Shown here: piece by piece, positions 34,268-42,639 of the stretch
Position numbering within the stretch: position 1 is the first letter of the stretch
How the letters are laid out: the number at the start of each line of letters is the position of its first letter
Assembly: GCA_963716865.1 (NCBI GenBank)
Contig: CAVQUF010000004.1
Span: 744,001 to 808,000, forward strand
Source: AC-32 sp963716865
Lineage (GTDB): Bacteria > Actinomycetota > Thermoleophilia > Gaiellales > Gaiellaceae
DNA: 64,000 nucleotides
Direction of reading: 5' to 3'
Made by a program: the position numbers and the translations under genes
The notes under the pieces: model-generated
Databases searched by the model: none
What the model was told of the DNA's origin: nothing
The model's input: only the letters and a program-made list of their open reading frames with translations

Positions 34268-35347
34268 CTACGCGCTCTCCGGCTCGTAGATCCGCGACGG
34301 CAGGCCCGAAAGCGGAACGCCGCCGTCCGGGCCGACGAGCCAGGTCTCCTGCATGTAGAGGCAGTCCCGGCCGTTCTCGGCGATCCCGTGCGGGTGCATC
34401 GAGAAGACCATGTTCTCCTGCAGCTCGGTCTCGACGCCCTCGCCGATCTTGGGGAACTCGATCATCGTCATGCCGATCGAGTGGCCCGTGACGTGGCCGA
34501 GGTGGTAGCCGCGGTCGGTGAAGCCCTTCGAGACCGCGCGGTGGGCGTCGTGCGCGGTCGCGCCGGGCCGCAGCGCGGTCTTCGCCGCCTCGAAGTACTC
34601 GTCGTAGGCCTCGTTCAGGCGCTGCACCTCGTCGTTCGGCGTCCCGATCGCGCGCGAGACCTCGACCCAGTGCCCGCCGGGGCCCGCGATCTCGAGCGAC
34701 GGGATGCAGAACTCGCCGAGAACCGTCTCCGACCGGGCGATCGCGAACTCGGCGCCGACGAGGACCATGTTCATCGTCAGCCGCCCGCAGCCCTGCTCGA
34801 CGAAGAGCTTCTCGGCGGGCGCGAGCACCTCGGCCGCGGTGCGGCCGGGCTCGAACGCCGCGAGGAACGCGTGGAAGCCCTCGGTGTTGATGCGCACGCT
34901 TTCGCGCACGGCCTCGAGCTCCTCCTCGCTCTTGACGGCGCGGGCATGGTCGAACGCGACGTCCCAGTTGACGAGCTCCAGGCCCTCGAGCGCCGCGTAG
35001 TCCCGGACCGACATGACGTAGTCAAGGCCGTAGACGCCAATCCGCTGCCCGCGCAGCCGCTCCGCGAGCCAGTCGCCGGGCCTCTCCGCGAAGACCTGCT
35101 CCTCGATCCAGCTCGTGCCGTGCTCGCCGACGTAGCGCGCCTCGGCCGGGAAGACGATCGCCGGCTCGCCCTCGCGCGGCAGCAGCACGTACGCGTAGCG
35201 GTGGACGATCTGGAAGCCGGAGAGGTACATGACCGCGCCCTCGAAGCCCGTGTACTCGTTCCCGCAGACGAGCGCCGCGTCGAGCCCGTCCCGCTCGAGC
35301 GCCGCGCGCACGCTCGCGTAGCGGCGTTCGACCTCGGCCGCACTCAC
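34268..35347 (-). CDS. M24-family (creatinase/prolidase-like) protein with changed metal site
   Basis: About 359 residues with the creatinase N-terminal domain (VRAALERDGLDAALVCGNEYTGF) and the pita-bread M24 domain. Of the five metal ligands of active M24 peptidases, His (VTGHSIGM), Glu (MIEFPKI) and the last Glu (MQETWLV) are present. The first Asp pair is not: the region reads LVGAEF...HWVEVSRAIG, with Glu in the place of one Asp and no second. Creatinase itself needs no metal, so a creatinase-like C-N hydrolase is as likely as a peptidase. The start is the GTG at 35347 in a GTGA overlap with the upstream stop; the GTG at 35350 is also possible. Confidence 0.82.
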   Translation of the reverse strand: MSAAEVERRYASVRAALERDGLDAALVCGNEYTGFEGAVMYLSGFQIVHRYAYVLLPREGEPAIVFPAEARYVGEHGTSWIEEQVFAERPGDWLAERLRGQRIGVYGLDYVMSVRDYAALEGLELVNWDVAFDHARAVKSEEELEAVRESVRINTEGFHAFLAAFEPGRTAAEVLAPAEKLFVEQGCGRLTMNMVLVGAEFAIARSETVLGEFCIPSLEIAGPGGHWVEVSRAIGTPNDEVQRLNEAYDEYFEAAKTALRPGATAHDAHRAVSKGFTDRGYHLGHVTGHSIGMTMIEFPKIGEGVETELQENMVFSMHPHGIAENGRDCLYMQETWLVGPDGGVPLSGLPSRIYEPESA

Positions 35348-36258
35348 CACGACTGCTCCACCCCGTGCACGAGCGCGAGTATCGCCGCGTTGAGCGGGGT
35401 CGGCACGCTGAAGTCGCGCCCGAAGCTGACGATGCCGCCGTTCAGGTAGTCGATCTCCGTCTCGCGCCGCGCCTCGACGTCCTGCAGCATGCTCGCCTTG
35501 TGGTCGTAGGCGACCTCGGGCTTCGCGGCGTGGTCGATCAGATCCTCCGGGTCCGCCTCGAGCTCGATCCCCTGCACGTCAGCGACCGCCTTGCCCTCGT
35601 CCACGAGGCCGGAGACCATCGCCCGCAGGGCCGGGTCCTCGCAGACGCGCCCGTGCGTGAGGCCCGTGAGCGCCCCGACCGGGTTCGTGGCGGCGTTGAA
35701 GATCACCTTGAGCCACTGGGGCCCGCGTGCGTCGGCGACCGCGTGTGTGGGCAGCCCCGCGCGCGTACACGCGTCGGCGAGGCGCTGGACGTCCTCCATC
35801 GGCGCCGGGCTCGGCTCGAAGGGGCCGATCGTCGTGTCGCCCTTGACGTCCCACTGCACGTGGCCCGGCTCGACGAGGCGCCCAGCCGGGAACGTCGTGC
35901 CGCGGATCACGCGCGCCACGTGTCGCGCGAGCACCTCCTCGTTGCCGATCCCGTTCTGGACCGAGCACACCGAGCCCTCTGCGAAGACGTGCGCGGTTGC
36001 GGCGATCGCGGGCTCGGTGTGCATCGACTTCGTCGCAACGATGCCGAGCTCGCAGGGAGGCAGCTCACCCGCGTCCGAGGTCGCGTGCAGGCGACCGACG
36101 ACCTCGCCCGCGCCGGACAGCCGAAGCCCGCTTTCGTCGATCGCGTCCACGTGCTCGCGCGCGAGGTCGTAGGCCCACACCTCGACGTCCTCGAGCTGCG
36201 CGAGGTTCGCGGCGAAGATCGACCCGACCGCACCGCAGCCGACGATGCAGACCTTCAT
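35344..36258 (-). CDS. Ketopantoate-reductase-like (ApbA/PanE) dehydrogenase 1
   Basis: NADPH-dependent 2-hydroxyacid-type dehydrogenase of 304 residues. Rossmann motif VCIVGCGAVGSIFAANLAQ (residues 3-21), middle VQNGIGNEEVL (about 100-110), and the C-terminal ApbA domain with WLKVIFNAATNPVGALTG (catalytic Lys, about residues 180-197) and YDHKASMLQDVEARRETEIDYLNGG. Two paralogues of equal length sit in this operon, so these are more likely catabolic dehydrogenases than the pantothenate enzyme. ATG 36258 overlaps the LivM stop (ATGA). Confidence 0.87.
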   Translation of the reverse strand: MKVCIVGCGAVGSIFAANLAQLEDVEVWAYDLAREHVDAIDESGLRLSGAGEVVGRLHATSDAGELPPCELGIVATKSMHTEPAIAATAHVFAEGSVCSVQNGIGNEEVLARHVARVIRGTTFPAGRLVEPGHVQWDVKGDTTIGPFEPSPAPMEDVQRLADACTRAGLPTHAVADARGPQWLKVIFNAATNPVGALTGLTHGRVCEDPALRAMVSGLVDEGKAVADVQGIELEADPEDLIDHAAKPEVAYDHKASMLQDVEARRETEIDYLNGGIVSFGRDFSVPTPLNAAILALVHGVEQSW

Positions 36259-37268
36259 TTGCGCCTCCAGGAGCGCGGCAGCCGGAACTCGCGCCCTCCG
36301 GTGATGCCCGACGGCCGAAGGATCAGGACGAGCGCCATGATCGCGGCCAGGCAGACGAGCCTCGAGCCCTGCGGCAGGTCGAGCGTGAACCCGACGTGTA
36401 CGCCGTCCTCCGCCTGGCTCAGGAACGAGTCGAGCCCGCTGATCGCGAGCGCGCCGACCACCGCTCCCCAGAGGCTGGTCATGCCGCCGACGACGAGCAT
36501 CGCGAGCGTGATGAACGTCAGCTCGAGGTAGACCTCCTCGGTCGTGATCGAGCCGAGCTGGTGCACGAGCAGGGCACCGGCGAACCCGGCGAGCGCCCCC
36601 GAGAGCGTGAACGCCCAGAGCCGCTGCAGGTGGACGTGCACGCCCACCCCTCGCGCGGCGGCCGCGTCCTCGCGCGAGGCGCGGAGCTGCCGCCCGAGGC
36701 GGCTTCGCTGGTACGCGAACGCGACCGCGATCACGACGAGCGCTCCGATCGTCCCCTGGCCCGGCCCCGTCGACTCGGGCACCAGCGAGAGCGTGGTCGC
36801 GCCGGGGCCGATCTTGTCCCACTCGCGCAGGATGTTGTGCGTGATCTCGAGCACGGCGAGCGTCGCGATGCCGGCGGCGAGCCCGCTGAGGCGCATCAGC
36901 GGGAGGCCGACCGCGAAGGCGAACAGGCCCCCGAGCACGGCAGCAAGCAGGAGCGACGGGACGTCGCCGATCGAGTGGTCGCGGAGCAGCGGGAAGAGCG
37001 TCGTCAGCACTCCCTTCTTCGAGTCGAGCGGCACCGTCATCACGCCCGCGGCGAACGCGCCGATCGCGACGAAGCTGATCTGCCCGAAGGAGATCACGCC
37101 CGAGTTGCCGACGAAGACGTAGATCGCGACCACGATCGCGACCGACACGAGCGCGTTGAGGAAGTAGACCTGGTTCGACGGCGACGCGGTCGTGGAGACG
37201 AGCCCGACCGCGACGACGAGCAGCATCGGCGCGGCCAGCTCGACGAGCGCGTCGACCTGCCGGCTCAT
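36255..37268 (-). CDS. Liv-type ABC permease, LivM-like, second importer
   Basis: Permease of 337 residues, normal LivM length (no long tail, unlike the 28350 gene). The hallmark VFVGNSGVISFGQISFVAIGAFAAGV lies at about residues 50-75. The coupling loop is LGRQLRASREDAAAARGVGV, and GGMTSLWGAVVGALAI precedes the final helix and RPSGITGG. Three cytoplasmic Arg-rich ends fit inside-positive topology. ATG 37268 overlaps the LivH stop by 4 bases. Confidence 0.93.
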   Translation of the reverse strand: MSRQVDALVELAAPMLLVVAVGLVSTTASPSNQVYFLNALVSVAIVVAIYVFVGNSGVISFGQISFVAIGAFAAGVMTVPLDSKKGVLTTLFPLLRDHSIGDVPSLLLAAVLGGLFAFAVGLPLMRLSGLAAGIATLAVLEITHNILREWDKIGPGATTLSLVPESTGPGQGTIGALVVIAVAFAYQRSRLGRQLRASREDAAAARGVGVHVHLQRLWAFTLSGALAGFAGALLVHQLGSITTEEVYLELTFITLAMLVVGGMTSLWGAVVGALAISGLDSFLSQAEDGVHVGFTLDLPQGSRLVCLAAIMALVLILRPSGITGGREFRLPRSWRRK

Positions 37269-38173
37269 ACCCGTTCGACCGCGGCGCGCCTGCCCCAGGC
37301 GAACAACCCCGCCGGCCGCAGCAGCAGGACGAGGATGACGAGCGCGAACACGACCGAGGGCAGGTAGACGGTCTTGTCGGTCGGCAGAGCGCTGTTGATC
37401 ACGCCGGACGCGAAGCCGATCGTGAACCCGCCGAGCGTCGCCGTCCAGAGCCTGTCGATCCCGCCGACGACGACGCCGACGAGGACGACGATCGTGTCCC
37501 GCAGGGCGAAGTCCGGCGTGACGAACGGCAGCTGCACGGTCATCATCACCGCGACGGCGGCCGCGATCAGCCCGGAGAGGAAGACGGCGAACGCGATCAC
37601 GCGGTTCGCGCGCACGCCGACCAGCCGGGCCGTGCGGAAGTCGCTCGCCGCCGCCCGCGTGTGCAGGCCGATGGTCGTGCGCATGAGCAGCAGCGCGAGC
37701 AGCGCCAGCGCACCGGCCGCGACCGCGATCGAGACGAGCGTGATCTTCCGGATGTCGACGCCGCCGACCGTGATCGGCTGAGCCAGCGAGGTGAGCGAGG
37801 GCGCGACCTCGCCGAGCTGGCCGTTGCGGAGGTCGACGATCAGCGCGATCGCCTGGAGCAGGAACGCGATCGCGAAGGTCGTGACGAGCATCACCGCCGG
37901 CGACTGCCCCCTCAGCGGCCTGAAGACGACGAGGTCCATCGCGAGCGAGAGCGCGACGACCACGGCGAAGCAGGCAGCGATGCTCCACCCGATCGACCAG
38001 CTCGCGGTGAAGGCGAGCGTGTAGGCGCCCGCCATCACGAGCTGGCCGTAGGCGAAGTTGACGAGCCGGAGCACGCCGAAGACGAGCCCGATGCCGACGG
38101 CCATCAGCGCGTAGATCGCCCCGAGCCCGACCGCGTCGGAGAGCGTCTGGAAGCTGAGGGTCGCGAGCGTCAC
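37265..38173 (-). CDS. Liv-type ABC permease, LivH-like, second importer
   Basis: Permease of 302 residues with about eight helices. DAVGLGAIYALMAVGIGLVFGVLRLVNFAYGQ is the LivH signature at residues about 13-44. The coupling loop is IGLHTRAAASDFRTARLVGVRANR. GGIDRLWTATLGGFTIG is the late conserved pair. GTG 38173 lies in a GTGA overlap with the LivF-like gene. It pairs with the LivM gene directly downstream. Confidence 0.93.
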   Translation of the reverse strand: MTLATLSFQTLSDAVGLGAIYALMAVGIGLVFGVLRLVNFAYGQLVMAGAYTLAFTASWSIGWSIAACFAVVVALSLAMDLVVFRPLRGQSPAVMLVTTFAIAFLLQAIALIVDLRNGQLGEVAPSLTSLAQPITVGGVDIRKITLVSIAVAAGALALLALLLMRTTIGLHTRAAASDFRTARLVGVRANRVIAFAVFLSGLIAAAVAVMMTVQLPFVTPDFALRDTIVVLVGVVVGGIDRLWTATLGGFTIGFASGVINSALPTDKTVYLPSVVFALVILVLLLRPAGLFAWGRRAAVERV

Positions 38174-38879
38174 GAGGCGAGGTAGGCGGAGACGATCTTG
38201 TCGGTGTCGTGCACGTCCGCGGGAGTCAGCTGCAGGCGCAGCTCGCCGCCGACGAGCACGTGCGTCCGGTCGGCAAGGGCGACGGTGTGCAGGGCCCGCT
38301 GCTCGACGAGCAGGATCGTGACCCCGCGCTCCCGGATCCCGCGCAGCGCCTCGAAGACGCTGTCGACGGCGAGCGGCGCGAGGCCCAGCGACGGCTCGTC
38401 GAGCAGCAGCACCTCCGGCTCGGCGACGAGCGCGCGGCCGATCGCGAGCTGCTGCTGCTGGCCGCCGGACAGCACGCCCTGCCTGGCGGCGGCGGTACTC
38501 CTTGAGGATCGGGAAAGAGGTCGTAGGCGTGGTCGAGGCCGCCGTTGCGCGTCCGGTTGGCGGCGAGCCCCAGCTTGAGGTTCTCCTCCACCGTGAACTC
38601 GGCGAAGATCCGCCGCCCCTCGGGAACGAGCGACACCCCGGCGTGCGCGATCGACTCCGGGCTGCGCTTGCAGATCGAGCGCCCGTCAAGCCGGATGTCG
38701 CCCGAGTAGGCGGGCACCGCGCCCATGATCGCGTGGAGCGTCGTGGACTTGCCCGCGCCGTTCGGCCCGATCAGCCCGACGATCTCGCCCTTGTCCACGC
38801 TGAGCGTCAGGTCGCGCACCGCGGCCACGGTGCCGTAGCGCACCTCGAGGCGGTCGAGCGCGAGGGCCGGCTCAGCCAT
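38170..38879 (-). pseudogene. Liv-type ABC ATPase, LivF-like, two frameshifts
   Basis: All LivF motifs are present but spread over three frames. Frame 1 from ATG 38879: MAEPALALDRLEVRYGTVAAV, Walker A GPNGAGKSTTLHAIMG, VPEGRRIFAEFTVEENL, up to AYDLFPD. Next frame: FPILKEYRRRQAG. Third frame: VLSGGQQQQLAIGRALVAEPEVLLLDEPSLGLAP to the stop at 38170. The shifts lie near 38510 (TTTCCC, one extra T) and near 38478 (GCAGGG, one extra A). The total is 710 bases, two more than a multiple of three. Conservation on both sides argues for sequencing or assembly error; if real, the second importer would lack one ATPase. Confidence 0.82.
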
Positions 38880-39648
38880 CGTCGGTGTGGACCGCCGTCT
38901 CGCCGAGGTACGCCGCTGCGACGTCGAGGTTGCCGCGGATCTCCTGCGGCGTCCCCGCGGCAAGCGTCCGGCCCTGGTCGAGCACGTGGATCCGGTCGCA
39001 GACGCCCATCACGAGCGCCATGTTGTGGTCGATCAGGAGCACCCCGGCCCCGAGCTCGTCGCGGAGCATGCGCACGACCCGGGCGAACTCGGGCACCTCG
39101 GTCTCGGGCAGGCCGGCGGCGGGCTCGTCCAGGAGCACGAAGCTGGGCGTCATCGCCAGCACCCGGGCTACCCCGAGCCGCCTCTCGTCGCCGTGGGCGA
39201 GCGTGTCCGCGCGGCGCTCCGCCTGATCGTCGAGCCCGAGCAGCTCGAGCAGCCGGTCGCTCCGCCGCCGCGCCTCCCGCGGACCGGCGCCGACGCCGAG
39301 TGCCGCCACCTCGACGTTCTCGCGCACGGAGAGGCTGCCGAACGAGCGGCTGTGCTGGAAGCTGCGCGCGAGACCGGCCCGTGCGCGCCGGTGCGAGCTC
39401 CAGCCCGTGATCTCCCGACCGCCGAGCTCGACCGCTCCTTCGTCCGGGCGGTCGAACCCGCTGAGCACGTTGACGAGCGTGGACTTCCCGGCGCCGTTCG
39501 GGCCGATCAGGCCGACGACCTCGTGCCCGCGCAGCTCGAGCGTCACCTCGCTGAGCGCGTGCACGCCCTCGAAGGACCGCGAGACGGAGGAGGCCCGCAG
39601 GGTCTCGGGCCTCCTCTCCGTTCTCTCAGCGAGCGCGGTCTCGGGCAC
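38872..39648 (-). CDS. Liv-type ABC ATPase, LivG-like, second importer
   Basis: ATP-binding subunit of 258 residues. Walker A GPNGAGKSTLVNVL (about residues 49-62), Q-loop RSFQHSRSFGSLSV, signature DTLAHGDERRLGVARVL (LAHGD replacing LSGGQ, as in many LivG), Walker B FVLLDEPAAGLPE, switch His IDHNMALVM. The GTG at 39648 opens a tail MPETALAERTERRPE before the domain. It overlaps the LivF-like gene by 8 bases and starts 12 bases after the binding-protein stop. Confidence 0.92.
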   Translation of the reverse strand: MPETALAERTERRPETLRASSVSRSFEGVHALSEVTLELRGHEVVGLIGPNGAGKSTLVNVLSGFDRPDEGAVELGGREITGWSSHRRARAGLARSFQHSRSFGSLSVRENVEVAALGVGAGPREARRRSDRLLELLGLDDQAERRADTLAHGDERRLGVARVLAMTPSFVLLDEPAAGLPETEVPEFARVVRMLRDELGAGVLLIDHNMALVMGVCDRIHVLDQGRTLAAGTPQEIRGNLDVAAAYLGETAVHTDDG

Positions 39649-39660
39649 GCGCGCGCAACG

Positions 39661-40872
39661 TTAGAGCTTCGGGACGACCTTCGCCGTCACCAGGCCGACG
39701 CGCTTGGCCTTGTTGTCCTGGATCTTGATCACGCGGTACTGCCGCCCGAAGACCGTGTGCAGCTTCGCCGAGAAGCTGACCCGGCTGCCGAGCACCGACA
39801 CGTGCTTGAACTTCTGCATCTGCGCCGCGAGAGCAGCGCCCTTGAGCGAGCCATGTGCCCGCCTGATCGCGGTGGCGACGCCGTCGACCGCATCGGCACC
39901 ACCGAGGAACCCGCCTGTGCCCGGCTGGGCTCCCGCGGCCGTCATCGAGGCGATCATCTTGCGCACCGCCGCGCTCGGATCGTCACCGAACACGGAGGCG
40001 AACGTGACGAAGTAGTAGTTCGTCACCTTCGGGTTGGGCGTGTTCCAGTACGTGCCGTCGCCGGCCCACGAGTTGAGGATCGGCGTGTTGTTGTGGAGGG
40101 ATCGGAAGCCCGAGACGAACGCGGGCAGCTCCCCGAACGCGGTCGACGTCACATAGACGGCCGCCTTGTGCGAGTTCAGCTGGCTGACCGCGTTGCCGAC
40201 GTTGTTCGAGCCGGTCGCGTAGGTCTCTCGGTCGACGACCTTGCCGCCGAGCTGGCGGAAGCGCTTGTCGAAGGCCTGGACGACGTTCTTGAAGTAGACG
40301 AGCGCCTGGTTGGTCGCGAGCCCGGCCGTCTTCCAGCCGCGCCGGTGCGCGTACTCGGCCATCGCCGAGCCCTCGTCCTGCGCGACGTTGCCGAAGCTGA
40401 AGGCGAGCTTGCCCTTCGCGCCGAATTTCTTCGGGCCCATCTGGTCGGTGCCGATGCACGGCGCGACGGCGAGCTTCCCGCGCCGGATCGCCGCCTGGAC
40501 GACCGGCGCCGCGTAGTCGACGTCGCACGTCGTGAAGATGACGTTGGCGCCCTGCCCGAGCAGGTTCAGCGCACACGACTTCGCCTTCACCGGATCGTTG
40601 TTCTGTGTGTCGCAGGTCTTGATCACGAACTTGTGGCCGGCGGCCCCGCCCTTCGCGTTGATCTGCTTGGCGCGGATCCTCGCCGCGGCGAGCGCCGGGT
40701 TGTCGAACGGGGACATGTTCCCGCTCTTGTCGTACGCCCAGCCGATGACGACGGGCTTCTTCGCTGCCGGAGCGGCATGGCTGCCGGTGGTGGCGGCGAG
40801 AGCGGCGATCGCCACGGTAGCCCCGAGGAGCGTCACTGCAAGCAGCACTCCCCACCTAGTCGCACGTCTCAC
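39661..40872 (-). CDS. Liv-type ABC substrate-binding protein, second importer
   Basis: Exported binding protein of 403 residues. The start is GTG 40872, preceded by GAGGGAGG; it opens VRRATRWGVLLAVTLLGATVAIAALAA, a signal peptide with basic residues and a hydrophobic core and no lipobox. The mature part begins near VVIGWAYDKSGNMSPFDNPALAAARI. Two Cys pairs (TCDTQNNDPVKAKSC, TTCDVDY) may form disulfides. The sequence is not close to the first binding protein, so the two importers probably take different ligands. There are 76 bases to the upstream ketopantoate-reductase-like gene, the largest gap in this part of the operon, so an internal promoter is possible. Confidence 0.9.
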   Translation of the reverse strand: MRRATRWGVLLAVTLLGATVAIAALAATTGSHAAPAAKKPVVIGWAYDKSGNMSPFDNPALAAARIRAKQINAKGGAAGHKFVIKTCDTQNNDPVKAKSCALNLLGQGANVIFTTCDVDYAAPVVQAAIRRGKLAVAPCIGTDQMGPKKFGAKGKLAFSFGNVAQDEGSAMAEYAHRRGWKTAGLATNQALVYFKNVVQAFDKRFRQLGGKVVDRETYATGSNNVGNAVSQLNSHKAAVYVTSTAFGELPAFVSGFRSLHNNTPILNSWAGDGTYWNTPNPKVTNYYFVTFASVFGDDPSAAVRKMIASMTAAGAQPGTGGFLGGADAVDGVATAIRRAHGSLKGAALAAQMQKFKHVSVLGSRVSFSAKLHTVFGRQYRVIKIQDNKAKRVGLVTAKVVPKL

Positions 40873-40948
40873 TACACCCTCCCTCGTTTCGTTGGCAAAA
40901 CCAAAAATCAGGTCCGAACGGGGAATTCTATGCGTGCCGACCCGGGCG

Positions 40949-41863
40949 TCAATCCGGCGCCCAGGACGCCTCGCGCGCCCGAACGAGCCGGAAGAGCGCC
41001 GTGTGGAGCGGCACCGGCACGGCAAGCCGCCCGGCCTCCCGGACCAGCGCCCCGGTGATGTGCTCGATCTCGGTGGGGCGTCGCGCCTCGACGTCCTCGA
41101 GCATCGACGGGTAGTGCCGGCTCCCGCGACGGGTGGCGAGGACGTTCATCTCCCACGGATCCTCGTGCAGCTCCACGCCAGCCGCCTCCGCCACCTGCTT
41201 GCCCTCCTCGACGAGGCCGAAGACGAGATGGCCCAGGTCACCCGGCTGCTCGCGCGCCGCGTAGTGCCAGTCGTGCGGCAGCCCGGTGAGCGCGGCGACG
41301 GCGTTGACGGTCGCGTTGAAGATCAGCTTCGACCACTGCGCAGGCCTCAGGTCGCGGAACGGCTGCGCCTTCAGGCCGGAGGCGACGATCAGCGTCGCGA
41401 CCTCCTCGACGAGCTCGTACGGTGTGTCCCCGTACGGGCCGAGCCAGGTCTCGGTGTCGAGGATGTACTCGACGTTCGTGTCCTCGTGGCGCGTCCCGCT
41501 CATGAACGTGACCGCCGAGATGACGCGCCGGCCCGGGAACGCGGCCTCGGCGCCGAGGCCGTTCTGGACCGTCATCACCGCGGCGTCCGGCCAGTGGCCC
41601 TCCAGACGCGCGGCCGCGGCCTCGAGCTCGGTCGTCTTCGTGGCCACGATCGCCAGCTCGGGCTCCGGGAGCTCCGCTGGGTCGGTGGCCGCACGCAACG
41701 GGACGGTGAAGTCGTGCCGGCCCGAGATGCGCAGGCCGTGCTCGTTCAGCGCCCGGGCATGCTCCTCCCGCCGGCAGAGCACCGAGACCTCGCCGACGCG
41801 CGCGAGGTGGCCGGCGAAGAGGCTGCCGATGACCCCGCCGCCGACTATGCAGACGCGCTCGAT
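40949..41863 (-). CDS. Ketopantoate-reductase-like (ApbA/PanE) dehydrogenase 2
   Basis: Paralogue of the 35344 gene, also 304 residues from the start chosen here. Rossmann motif VCIVGGGVIGSLFAGHLAR, VQNGLGAEAAFPG, and C-terminal WSKLIFNATVNAVAALTG with the catalytic Lys, then YPSMLEDVEARRPTEIEHITG. No ATG, GTG or TTG exists in frame before the Rossmann motif. An ATC at 41863 with GGAGG five bases upstream gives MERVCIVGG, exactly the expected N-terminus. This is either a rare AUC start or a base error for ATG. The gene overlaps the end of the isomerase gene by 19 bases. Confidence 0.85.
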   Translation of the reverse strand: MERVCIVGGGVIGSLFAGHLARVGEVSVLCRREEHARALNEHGLRISGRHDFTVPLRAATDPAELPEPELAIVATKTTELEAAAARLEGHWPDAAVMTVQNGLGAEAAFPGRRVISAVTFMSGTRHEDTNVEYILDTETWLGPYGDTPYELVEEVATLIVASGLKAQPFRDLRPAQWSKLIFNATVNAVAALTGLPHDWHYAAREQPGDLGHLVFGLVEEGKQVAEAAGVELHEDPWEMNVLATRRGSRHYPSMLEDVEARRPTEIEHITGALVREAGRLAVPVPLHTALFRLVRAREASWAPD

Positions 41864-42639
41864 ACCGTCCTCCGCAGTGCCTCGATTCCGCGCGCCGCGA
41901 GTTCCCGCGGGTCCTCCTTCCAGAGCGAGCCGGGCAGCTCCGGGTCGGAGAAGATCTCGAGGTCGTACAGACCGTCCCAGCGCAGCGCGTCGAGGATCGG
42001 CCCGAAGTCGACGATCCCGTCTCCGGGCAGCACGCGGTCGTTCGTGTTGCGCGTCGGGTCGCGGCGGTCGGCGAGGTGCACGCCGATGATCCGGTCGCGG
42101 TGGCGCTCGATCTCCTCGAGCGGCTCGCCGTAGAGCTGCCACGAGTCGTAGATCAGGCCGATGTCCGCTCCGGACTCGTCGATCAACGCGGCGGCCTCGC
42201 CGAGCGAGCTGACGCTCGTCCAGAAGCGCGCGAACTCGCGCTGGGCCGGCTCGAGCGCGACGCGGACGCCGTGGGCGGCTCCTGCGGCGGCGATCGAGCG
42301 GAGCCCCTCGACGAGCGTGTCCCGGTCTTCGCCCGGGCCGGTGAGGAAGAGGACACAGGACGGCTCGAACGGGGCGAGGCGGGCGACGGCGGAACAGATG
42401 GCCTCGACCCGCTCGGCCGGGTCGGCGGGCCCCTCCATCAGGGGCAGTGGCAGGATCGACGGCACCTCTGGCACGGCCGCCGCGCCCTCCAGGCCGCTCG
42501 CCCGAAACTGCTCGAACGAGTCGCCGTCGAGCTTCATCTCCCAGATCCCGATCCCGTCCGCGCCGACCGCGCGGTAGGCGTCGAGGTCGTCGGCGAACGA
42601 CTGGGTCACGGTCGTTATCTCCGAGATCGAGAGCTTCAC
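41845..42639 (-). CDS. Sugar phosphate isomerase/epimerase family (AP endonuclease 2 fold) protein
   Basis: TIM-barrel protein of 264 residues, xylose-isomerase-like/IolE-like family. Metal-binding type segments: VALEPAQREFARFWTSV (Glu), GLIYDSWQLYGEP (Asp), IIGVHLADRRDPTRNTNDRVLPGDGIVDF (His and Arg-rich loop), YDLEIFSDPELPGSLW (Glu). These proteins include 2-keto-myo-inositol dehydratases, hydroxypyruvate isomerase and 3-dehydroshikimate dehydratase. GTG 42639 lies in a GTGA overlap with the FAD oxidoreductase. The substrate is unknown. Confidence 0.85.
   Translation of the reverse strand: MKLSISEITTVTQSFADDLDAYRAVGADGIGIWEMKLDGDSFEQFRASGLEGAAAVPEVPSILPLPLMEGPADPAERVEAICSAVARLAPFEPSCVLFLTGPGEDRDTLVEGLRSIAAAGAAHGVRVALEPAQREFARFWTSVSSLGEAAALIDESGADIGLIYDSWQLYGEPLEEIERHRDRIIGVHLADRRDPTRNTNDRVLPGDGIVDFGPILDALRWDGLYDLEIFSDPELPGSLWKEDPRELAARGIEALRRTVSSASA
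41869..41873 (-). promoter_or_regulatory. Shine-Dalgarno before an ATC start
   Basis: GGAGG on the minus strand, five bases before the ATC that best fits the start of the second ketopantoate-reductase-like gene. The spacing is ideal, which supports initiation at that codon. Confidence 0.6.
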
